Positions 7,801-15,800 of a stretch of DNA of 22,371 bases are shown here, piece after piece. Below the pieces are notes generated by a model that saw only the letters and a program-made list of their open reading frames with translations, was not told the DNA's origin and made no database searches. The translations under genes were made by a program, and so were the position numbers. This stretch comes from Phallusia fumigata (taxonomy: Eukaryota > Chordata > Ascidiacea > Phlebobranchia > Ascidiidae): NCBI GenBank assembly GCA_008931825.1, contig QXVZ01003863.1, forward strand, positions 1 to 22,371. Direction: 5' to 3'. The first letter of the stretch is position 1. Each line of letters starts with the position of its first letter.

Positions 7801-10562
7801 ATTATTCAGCAAGTTTTTGTAAGTACCACATACTGCATAGGCGCCGAGTAGGCGGTGGCAGGGTGGTGCGGCCACCTTGGGTTTTTCAGGCACGGTGGAC
7901 GCCACCTTGCATTTTTTAATCTATTTGTAGCAACCTTNTAATATTTGATGTAACGCTTGCCTTCAAATAGCGAAATGCTTTCCTAATGTTTTTATGTACG
8001 TGTGTTAAGCTACAACCAAGCAATATGCAAAAACAGAAAATGACCGAAAGACCTTGTGGCTACATTCGTTCGAACGCAAGTTTTCATGCATATGACGAAC
8101 CACGATGTGTTTGTAATTTTGGATAGACTTAGAAGAGAACCATCGCTTTACAAATGTGTTCAGGGCCATGTGACTTGATACGCGTAGATACCTGTACACC
8201 GTACTAAACTTTGTTTTGTTCCCACGTGTATCTTAACCGCATGTTAGCGTATGTTGATCGCCGCAGTGTACCAGTTTAGTATGACTTGTACGTAAAAAAG
8301 CAAGCGAAGTAAATAACCAGCCAAGGAAGTGTTATAGTAACTGTCACGTGTGTTGGGACAGCGCGACTCTTGCTATTGTTCACGTGTGTGACGTCACAAT
8401 ACTAGGCGTTGTGACGTACATCTGCCACCTTGCATTTTTGCAAAACTCGGCGCCTATGCCTGTGGTACCATAAGTACCTTTATTTTTAAAGCCCACAGTG
8501 TTATAACTTACCAATACTACATCCGTCACTTGTNAGGAAGTGTTATAGCAACTGTCACGTGTGTTAGGACAGCGCGACTCTTGCTGTTGTTCACGTGTGT
8601 GACATCACAATACTAGGCGTTGTGACGTACATCTGCCACCTTGCATTTTTGCAAAACTCGGCGCCTGACTTACTCATAACACGAACACTGCTTAAGATAA
8701 ATATTCATTTAGCCTTACTGGGTGTAAATCTCCAATATAATAATCCATTTGCATAGCTCTCGCATCTGAAGAATGCCCAACATCCTCAAATGCTTCTGTT
8801 GAGTCTTGACCTTGAGTACACACAAAGTGATACAATGTAAATATAGAGTGTTATTCAGGAATGATGAACAATTATTTTATGAGGATGCAGATCTTGTTAA
8901 TTTGACAACTTCCTCCCAGTATCAGTCAACCCTGGAACTAGGAGGAAAGTAATTAATAAAATAGTAAAGGCACGCCCTTCAAAAAGGAAACAAGGGGCAC
9001 CATGGCTTAATATGTTCAAATCAGATTTTCTTTAATCTTCTTGTTAGCCTTTGTAACTTTTGAGGTTAAAACATTTTATTTAAAAGGTATTGTTTATCTT
9101 TCCAGGTTTAAGAAAGTCAGTACAAAGTGTGCCTATGCCCTGTATGAAAACAAAACACCATGACTGATACTGAAAAATCAGTAACAATACTGTTTCCCCT
9201 TTTCTGGTCCACATTATTACATTTCTGTGCCAATAATGCCTGTGTGTTGCAGCAGAACCAGCATAGCACTATATACTTTTCATCAGTTTAGGTTTCACAA
9301 GGCCATACCTGCTTGCTCTAGAAGGACTTCTTCACCACCAGGATGCTGCAAATAAAAAATATATCTGTTAAGTTTTGTTTTATCGACCTCAAAAGTAAAG
9401 TTAACCAGCACTAAAGGTTGTCTCAGTAAAGAGTACAACTGAGTTTGAACTAAATCTCAAGTCATACAGACGAATCCAATTAATCACATAATCCATTTTA
9501 TTGCATAGGAATTTTCATCTCAAACCTCAGCCTGTGATTTGTAAAGAAAATACTCCGGCTAATATCATAATCCGGTTAATCGACTTGAATTTAAATGATT
9601 TATGCCATAAACTGAAATGTTGTTTTGATGAAAAAGTAGCACATTCCAATGTTTTTCTTAAATTATAGTGAGCATAAATTATAAATAGTGAGTTGCTTCA
9701 ATTGCCAACACTTTACTGCAAGCATAATATGCTAAACAATTCATTTTGTTAATAAATGCTGTTGATTTCATAATGTAACAGCTTGCCATAGTGATGTTCA
9801 TAGTCAAATTCAAGCCCTGACTCACATGCAAAAATACTTAATTTGCTCTACTATGCATAGGCGTCGATTTTTTAGCAATCTATTTTTCATGTGGGGGTGG
9901 GGGTGGGCAGAATGATCAAGTCCAAGTGGTCTGACACGTGATCAATATACATATTGCTAACATTATTGGTGCATATAGCACAAGAGATGCACAAAATGGG
10001 TCTTCCTCCTGCATTGTTTAACGAATGAAAAGAAATTTTCGTTGCTCACCGCGCACATGTTTGGTGTAAACAAGTCTTTAGAAAATCCTTGTTTTGGCAC
10101 AAGCAATATACATTTTCAAAGTAAGAATATAATAACAAATCCAGGAAATTCCTAGCGTGGCAGCATAGCTTTTTTACAATGGCCACTATATAAATTTCCA
10201 GTGGCATGGCCGGCACCCCTACCACCCTGGGAATTGACACCTTTGCCACTATGTGCATCACTAATTTTTACTCGATTTAATCCCATTTTCTTGTTGCAAT
10301 TACGATGCAATTAGTTGGATATGATCGGGTTGGATATACAACTAAATTCCTAAAAGTAACTTTTATAATTAGGAAATATCTGCATTATTTTAGGTTCACA
10401 ACACCCATGCCTGTCTTGTAAAACATTGACTGTTACCTCTTCCAAGAACTTTGTGACATCATAAACTTTGTTGTGCACTATTATCCATGAAGATTTAACG
10501 TCGTTGTGTTTTTTAACTTCTTCCAAGCGAAAAACTTTAGTTTCTTTTCCTTGGGTCGACAT
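4808..10562 (-). CDS. CYB5: Cytochrome b5, ER tail-anchored
   Basis: A complete five-exon gene on the minus strand: 10437-10562, 9309-9345, 8719-8810, 7361-7425 and 4808-4886. Splice phases agree throughout and total 132 residues, against 134 for the human microsomal protein. The haem domain has both axial histidines, in HPGG (H43) and VGHSSDA (H67), within the family framework [22 protein letters not shown] and YYIGDLHP. A hydrophilic linker ([12 protein letters not shown]) leads to a C-terminal membrane anchor of about 17 residues beginning [10 protein letters not shown]. The short tail after it (YRFYVSN) fits the ER rather than the mitochondrial outer-membrane form. The protein passes electrons from cytochrome b5 reductase to desaturases, hydroxylases and some P450s. 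The ATG is the first in good context after an acceptor-like site. Exon 2 is only 37 bases. The stop is doubled (TGATGA). Introns 3 and 4 host transposon remnants. Confidence 0.96.
6403..6936 (+). mobile_element. Internally deleted hAT transposon
   Basis: A 534-bp insertion in cytochrome b5 intron 4. Its ends are CAGTGTTTCCCAACC at left and, read from the other strand, CAGTGATTCCCAACC at right, 14 of 15 matching. This is the TIR style of Charlie-like hAT elements. Flanks ATTTACAA (6395-6402) and CTTTACAA (6937-6944) form an 8-bp target duplication with one mismatch. Inside each end are related GGTGGTA / GGTAC-rich subterminal blocks (for example 6418-6455 and 6900-6910). It keeps only the last part of a transposase reading frame and must be non-autonomous. 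Confidence 0.88.
6575..6775 (+). pseudogene. hAT transposase C-terminal remnant
   Basis: An open frame of 66 codons within the hAT element. The final 30 residues ([19 protein letters not shown] then IQIAH and stop) match the pattern that ends many hAT transposases and ZBED5-like domesticated proteins: an NRL-like block, D-x-R-x-A-x-S, PRI-x-x-L, KQ-x-Q, then SH-like and stop. That region belongs to the C-terminal dimerisation domain. The BED zinc finger and RNase-H-like catalytic core are absent. The region between about 6575 and 6680 is decayed and I would not trust its frame. It is a fossil, not a gene. Confidence 0.7.
7835..8459. mobile_element. TIR element with GCATAGGCGCCGAGT ends
   Basis: GCATAGGCGCCGAGT at 7835-7849 is matched by its exact reverse complement at 8445-8459, so the 625-bp interval has perfect 15-bp inverted ends. 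It lies in cytochrome b5 intron 3. GTACCACA (7823-7830) and GTACCATA (8465-8472) just outside differ at one of eight positions and could be a target duplication, though a few unmatched bases lie between them and the TIRs. The motif GCCACCTTGCATTTTT occurs near both ends in the same orientation. No transposase frame is visible. A single N at 7938 interrupts it, so its true length is uncertain. A hAT-like origin is a guess from the end sequence and the 8-bp flanks. Confidence 0.7.
7938..7938. other. Single N inside the TIR element
   Basis: One undetermined base. Unlike the other three Ns I see no duplicated sequence on its two sides, so it could be a real gap or just an uncalled base. Confidence 0.6.
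8324..8666 (+). repeat. 132-bp near-identical duplication across an N
   Basis: Positions 8324-8455 recur at 8535-8666, the second copy starting immediately after the N at 8534. I count four substitutions in 132 bases and no indels. The copies cover the right end of the TIR element and stop inside its terminal repeat (…GGCGCCT). After that the flanks differ: ATGCCTGTGG against GACTTACTCA. Roughly 3% divergence with differing flanks fits either a second insertion of the same family or two alleles of a highly polymorphic genome placed end to end. Confidence 0.8.
8534..8534. other. Single N, probable assembly gap
   Basis: One undetermined base in cytochrome b5 intron 3, at the left border of the second 132-bp copy. 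Just left of it, the minus strand reads GTAGTATTG followed by GTAAGTTATAAC, a good donor-like sequence, but no companion acceptor or known protein segment is visible. Confidence 0.7.
9346..10436 (-). other. Cytochrome b5 intron 1
   Basis: This 1.1 kb intron splits the haem domain exactly before HPGG. Apart from the solo TIR motif and a nearby G-rich tract I see no exon or RNA gene. An open frame at 10046-10261 (-) has no recognisable content. Confidence 0.6.
9855..9867 (+). repeat. Solo copy of the TIR motif
   Basis: GCATAGGCGTCGA differs at one position from the first thirteen bases of the ends of the 7835-8459 element. No inverted partner is found within the following kilobase. It lies in cytochrome b5 intron 1 (9346-10436) and is probably one end of a truncated relative. 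The G-rich tract GTGGGGGTGGGGGTGGG follows at 9891-9907. Confidence 0.5.
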
Positions 10563-10596
10563 GATTTTTAGTAAATTAAATACACCACAAGCTAAC

Positions 10597-10613
10597 ACTA
10601 AGAACAAAAATTA
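10597..10613 (-). promoter_or_regulatory. Acceptor-like site before the CYB5 start
   Basis: On the minus strand a T-rich run ending TTTTTGTTCTTAG lies about 35 bases upstream of the cytochrome b5 ATG. It is either the 3' splice site of an intron in the 5' UTR or, if this is a tunicate, a spliced-leader trans-splice acceptor. There is no TATA-like box at a suitable distance that I would trust. Confidence 0.4.
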
Positions 10614-12180
10614 AGCAATACATTTTAAACATGGTTACATGTAAAAAGATGGTGATTCTTATTAAGGGTCAGTAAAAGTCTTGCAATAGACATAGTAAAT
10701 TACTACAGCAGTACTGGTACTTAATACTGGCATTACCAATTTTGGCTGTGGAAGAACACAGACAAACATTTCAAAACTCTGTTTCGATTGATTAAACTAC
10801 TGGGTTTATTTGCTGTATAAGGTAATAATGAAACCTGGAATGTTAATAATACAGGCCAATGCTTGTACCAAGTCATTTCCTCAAAAGAGGTCTGGTTAAA
10901 ACTGAATACCTACAAACACCAAGTGGAATTACCACTCTTTTAAGACAATCCACATTTTATTGAACCCTACACCTGCATAAATACAAAATATTTCAGCTGA
11001 ATAGGGGTAACTTCATTGCTCAAAAACTGCAATGTCATTCAGCAGCCAAATTTTGCCATGTGCCAAGCAAGGCAATTCCGGTATGATTTAAGTCACGTTT
11101 CAGACAAGTTTTGTTTACTTACATGGTCAATGTCAACACGTTAACTGGGAAAAAGCATTTTACGTCAAACATTGATACAGAAATTACGCACGTAAAATGT
11201 TGCATCAGAATTGTTTGGCGGACAGCAGCTGTACGTGTTGTAATCAAAGGGTACATTTTGCGATAATTAAACATAAAATACCTCCGCAAAACGGTAGCCA
11301 GAGTTTTTATGCTAAGTAGCGCAAACTATTAAAAATATAAACACTGTTTTCACAAAGGGCTACAATACCCTTAAAGCACAAATCTGCTTCCTCTCAATGC
11401 GATCTTATGTGACCTAATCGCAGATCTAGCGTTCAAAACGATCGCCCCAGTCCCAGAAGAACAGACGGGTACAGTGACAGCTCACATGTTCCGCAAGGGC
11501 GGCTTTAGTGGTAAAATTTGTTTGTTCTCATAACGTTTTAAAATTACTACATTTTGCGTAAAATTATTTTTAGAACTGCAATTTCCAACTGTTCGCTAAA
11601 GATTAAAAACCAAAATACGGCGGTGATGTTCGTCTGTGTATTTGCTACTAATGGTTAAAACTTAAATAAACAAAAAATCACATATTTTTTTGTCGTTGGG
11701 ATTGTTTGCAAACAAGGTCCCCGACAAAAATAATACAAAACAATCAAATCTTAGTTGAATTTTCACGGTGGAATGCTTATCACGCTCCATTTCACCAAAT
11801 TGGAAGAAGAAAAAGTTTCCCCAAACAAAAAAGTTGCGTCGAGTAATGAGATGTACGTCACACACTTTTGTGTCGTTTTGGTTTATTCTATCAAAGCCAA
11901 ACACGTTCGGGAATACAAACTTGATCAACAAAAAGTAGGTACTTTCTTCAAACTTCTCTTTTTAAACGTTTTCTCTCTATTTTTGGAAACACTTCAGGTT
12001 TTAGGCTGAATACTGGTATACTGCATTATTTATGTACTATGTGTTACAAAAGAAAAAAGCTTAGGAAAAAGTTCAGGTACCAATTTGAGCTATGGATTGC
12101 AATAACAAAATGTATTCTGCCTTACTTGGACTGTATTTTGTTTCGGGGAAGGTCAGGCCATAGATCATGTAAATACAAAA
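10614..12180. promoter_or_regulatory. Shared 5' region of CYB5 (-) and MGRN1 (+)
   Basis: The two genes are divergently oriented, and about 1.6 kb lies between the CYB5 acceptor site and the repeat element ahead of MGRN1. Both promoters should be here. The part from about 11080 to 11500 has more CpG than its surroundings and is the best candidate core. Open frames at 11662-11931 (-) and 11755-12009 (+) overlap one another and resemble nothing I know. The second could be part of a 5' non-coding exon, since CAAAAAGTAGGT near 11929-11940 is donor-like, but that is weak. Confidence 0.45.
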
Positions 12181-12658
12181 GGGTGGTACTAAACACTGCA
12201 TGGTACCGCATGTTACAGCATGGTACCGCATGATACCGCATCTTACATGGGGTTTCGTACACTCCCATGGGGACTCATATTAGCCATGGGGTGTTTGTAT
12301 TCTCCCCTGGGGCCTCGTACACACCCATGGGGTCTCATTTCCTTCCATGAGGTCCCATAATTTCCCATGGGGTCTTATATTTTTGGATGGAGTACCATAC
12401 TATCCAATGGGGTCTCATTCTCCCCATGGGGTCTCGTATATACTCTCATGGGGTCTCATATTCTTGGGTAGGGTATCATACTTTCCAATGGGGTTTTATA
12501 TTCACTCATGGGGATATCATGACTTATACTCTTTGATAAGGTTTCACACACCTTCCTAAGATATCATGCAGTACCATGCGGTACCATGCGGTGTACCATG
12601 CGGTAGCATGCGGTATCATGTGGTTTCATGCGGCACCATGCAGTGTTTAGTACCACCG
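12181..12658. mobile_element. FB-like foldback element with 9-bp target duplication
   Basis: A 478-bp element bounded by a perfect 9-bp direct repeat, AATACAAAA, at 12172-12180 and 12659-12667. Its ends match in inverted orientation: GGTGGTACTAAACACTGC follows the first base at left and is present as the reverse complement at right, and the match continues several bases further. Inside each end are 10-bp subrepeats, TGGTACCGCA-like at left (12201-12245) and GTACCATGCG-like at right (12561-12642). The centre is a 20-bp tandem array. The 9-bp duplication is typical of Mutator-like (MULE) transposases, and the subrepeated ends resemble Drosophila FB elements. There is no coding sequence. Assignment to a superfamily is an inference. 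Confidence 0.85.
12247..12527 (+). repeat. 20-bp minisatellite inside the foldback element
   Basis: The ATGGGG-like core recurs at 12247, 12267, 12286, 12307, 12327, 12347, 12367, 12387, 12407, 12426, 12448, 12468, 12488 and 12508, about fourteen units with a strikingly constant 20-bp period. An approximate unit is ATGGGGTCTCATATTCTCCC. Units differ from each other mostly by substitution. The array decays after 12527. The 12347-12559 open frame is a by-product of the repeat and not a gene. Confidence 0.9.
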
Positions 12659-12670
12659 AATACAAAATAC

Positions 12671-12690
12671 CTACTTTTTGTTATTTACAG
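12671..12690 (+). promoter_or_regulatory. Acceptor site before MGRN1 first coding exon
   Basis: CTACTTTTTGTTATTTACAG is a strong 3' splice site 110 bases upstream of the MGRN1 ATG. It could end a 5' UTR intron or receive a spliced leader. The foldback element ends only a dozen bases before it, so the branch-point region would be transposon or target-duplication sequence. Confidence 0.5.
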
Positions 12691-12800
12691 CTGTTCAAAT
12701 TAAAGTTTTTAAATTTATTTTTTGAAACTACAAAAGCACTTGTATATGTATATATTGTGTTAAGCATCTGTAAGCAAGTATATAAAAGCCAGCATCCACA

Positions 12801-15800
12801 ATGGGCTCCCTTTGGAGCAGAAGCACAGATGAAGTGCAACAAATTGATGCTGATGATGCACAAACATATACTTACCCTTCACCATCAGGTTAGTCCAATT
12901 TGGAGTCGAATTTCTCTGCTTCTCACTTTTACTGAATTTGTATGAGAAAAGCTGGTCAGACAGTGTCAGAAATGATTTGTTGTCAACACATTTTCTTACA
13001 TTTTGGTCATACATGAATGTTAACAATAATGGGACATTAGTTAAGTCCAAGTAATTCTGCCAAGCCATTGTTTGTGGTGAGTTTCAACTTCGGAACAGTC
13101 TATAACCATTTTGGCCCATTTTATACAATTATAACCCATGCACTAAATCGTTTGAATTTGATGTTAACATTACTATACTACCTAAACTTATGCTTTTTAC
13201 TAAAACCTAAACTGTTATAAAATGAGGATCAAATTACAACCGCCAGTTATGTCAAATCAATATGTTGCATAACATGAATTGGTAAACAATAAACATTCAA
13301 ATTGGAGCAATCACATTGTGGTGTAAGTCTTGGAAGCTGGAGCAAAAAGGTAATAAACTGTTTGCTACTAGAAAGCAGCAGGTTGCTAAACTTTAAATAA
13401 AGTTTTCGACCAGCAATATGTAGACAGGAAAATTCCAGGATTTCTAAGGAAATCTGGAATCCTTGGAAAACTTTTGTAAACCTTAAAATTTATTCTCTAA
13501 AATTTATAGCACTCATAGTGTGTTTGTGACAATGCAAAAGTGACTTTTCCTGACAGAGTTTTGTTAAATCAGAGGTTTTTTAATGATATACTTATTTGCA
13601 ACACTGGGAATGGAGTTAAAATAGGTTTTGTGTAAAACAAGCAACTACAAGCTTTCAAGGCTGTTGTATGAAACAGCTGTTTTACTTTGTCTAAATTTTT
13701 TGTACTGGGTAAATATTAAACATAACAAAATCATTCAATCTGGCACTGCCACACACAGGGCTAGAAAAAATGCAAATTTCCCGGGAAGCCAACAAAAATT
13801 TCCTGCCGATTTTTGGCAAATCCNTGTTTGTGACAATGCAAAAGTGACTTTTCCTGACAGAGTTTTGTTAAATCAGAGGTTTTTTAATGATATACTTATT
13901 TGCAACACTGGGAATGGAGTTAAAATAGGTTTTGTGTAAAACAAGCAACTACAAGCTTTCAAGGCTGTTGTATGAAACAGCTGTTTTACTTTGTCTAAAT
14001 TTTTTGTACTGGGTAAATATTAAACATAACAAAATCATTCAATCTGGCACTGCCACACACAGGGCTAGAAAAAATGCAAATTTCCCGGGAAGCCAACAAA
14101 AATTTCCTGCCGATTTTTGGCAAATCCCCTAAGTTCCTGTTACAAAAACAAAACATTTCCCTTGAATAGGACCAATTTCCCGGGAAGGAGCTTCCCCACC
14201 ATGGCCACACATATTATGATGCTGAGACAATGCCCTTATGCTTGTTTTACAAAAGTAGAAATATGGTAATCTTGACCCCCTAAACTTGTTACTGGCTCCT
14301 GTATGAAACAAGATATGGGTTAAGCACATTGAGAAGATACATATTGTTGTTTGTATACTACTAGACGGTCTGTAGAAATCAGTAAATAAAGGTTATTTGT
14401 GGAAGTAAGGTTTCTTGTAAAATTTGATTCTGGTATATTTTGTTTTAGGATCTTACTTTGGATCCCATTTCTTTATGGGCGGAAAAAAGTTTGACACAGT
14501 TCAACCAGAAGCATATTTATTTGGAGATAACTCCGACTTGAACATGCTTGGACCAAAACCTTTTAATGTAAACTTTTTAACAAAACTACACACTTTTGCT
14601 TTAAATTTTTTGTAATGAAAGTAGTGGTTTCCAAAATTACCCACAAAAATAAATAGATTTACAGTTATTGATTGGTTTTGTTTATTTTTGTAAAATTTTA
14701 ACACTTTTTCAATTTCACACAGATTGGACTAAGGGTACATTTACCACAACAAATTTTAGTAAATGCAAAACCTTTGTGTTTGAAAGTTCTGTCGTATATG
14801 TATTTGTTTCACCCTGGTTGCATATAAGGCACCCATATTTGTTGACAATGTAAAACTTTTCAGGGGTAATTTCTCTAGCCGTCGAGTAAAAGTTGGAAGT
14901 TGGGGCTCTGTATGTTTGTCAAGTTAGGTTTGTTGTGTTTGTTTGCAGTTTCCTTACCATTCACCCAGCGGAAGTGAACCTGTCCGAGCACTTAAATGCC
15001 TTGTAAACATCAGGAAGGATACATTAAGACTTATCAGGTAACATGGGAATGCCAATTTGTCTCCAACAAGTTTTCGATTTGTGGATGTTGTTCGTATTAA
15101 ATGCCCACTAGAATAACTATTAAAAAAAGTAAGTAATGTCAAGCATCTTTAGCCAAGGCATATTCTCACTTTTATTTCGGAATTGAAGGAAATAATTTTT
15201 GTTTTTTAGAGTCCCGAATCCTATGATTAAACCAGAAGATGTGATACAGACAAATGATTCAGAGACTCAATCAGTAGAAGAGCAACCACAGGGAGATCCT
15301 CTGTATAACCTGGAGTTTACGTTTGACACAGAGTGTCCTTGTTCCATCACTGTGTACTATAACGCTGCGGAGGAAATGCATAACAAAGTTGTAACGTAAG
15401 TTCCAGCGCCATGTAAAACATCCACAAACGTAAATATTTATTTGTATATCTGGAACTTTCAGAAGTTATACTGTAGGATAGTGTTACAGAAAACCTTTTG
15501 GGAGCTAAACTGAACCAACCCACGTCAACTGGTAAACTTTCTCATTTTCCTAAATGCATGATTATGTAGTTTTTAACAACCTTTCTATCAAGTTTCTTGT
15601 TACAAAAATTTTTTGACATTCTTTGCACAAAACATGTGCAAACAAGCAACATAATGCAAATCGTGATTTGTGATATCACCATATAAACCTATTGCTTGCT
15701 TTAAAAAATTTACTTAGCTTATGGTACATACCTGTGATATTTACCCAAAGGCAATATACGGTGGATGAAAATTCCCCCATTGTTGGCAAGGCAAATAGAG

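Larger units (their letters stand above)
12889..14448 (+). other. MGRN1 intron 1
   Basis: Outside the 303-bp artefact it contains no exon that I recognise. Open frames here are duplicated with the artefact (13628-13939 and 13932-14132) and should be ignored. Confidence 0.7.

Noticed and set aside
8493-8533. Extra CYB5 exon suggested by a donor-like GTAAGT on the minus strand
   Set aside because: No acceptor on the other side because of the N, and the known protein is complete without it.
11662-12009. Overlapping frames upstream of MGRN1
   Set aside because: No recognisable protein and no conserved pattern; could at most be a 5' non-coding exon.
12247-12527. Regularly spaced 20-bp repeats that could suggest a CRISPR array
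   Set aside because: Units are contiguous with no unique spacers, and the setting is a spliced animal genome.
12347-12559. Open frame rich in PWGL/PMG-like repeats
   Set aside because: It is a by-product of the 20-bp minisatellite, whose units are not a multiple of three and shift frame each copy.
12779-12788. TATATAAAAG as a TATA box for MGRN1
   Set aside because: It lies only 13 bases before the start codon, and a transcription start from it would fall at or inside the coding exon.
13628-14132. Two nearly identical frames as a tandem gene duplication
   Set aside because: They are the same sequence seen twice because of the 303-bp assembly duplication.
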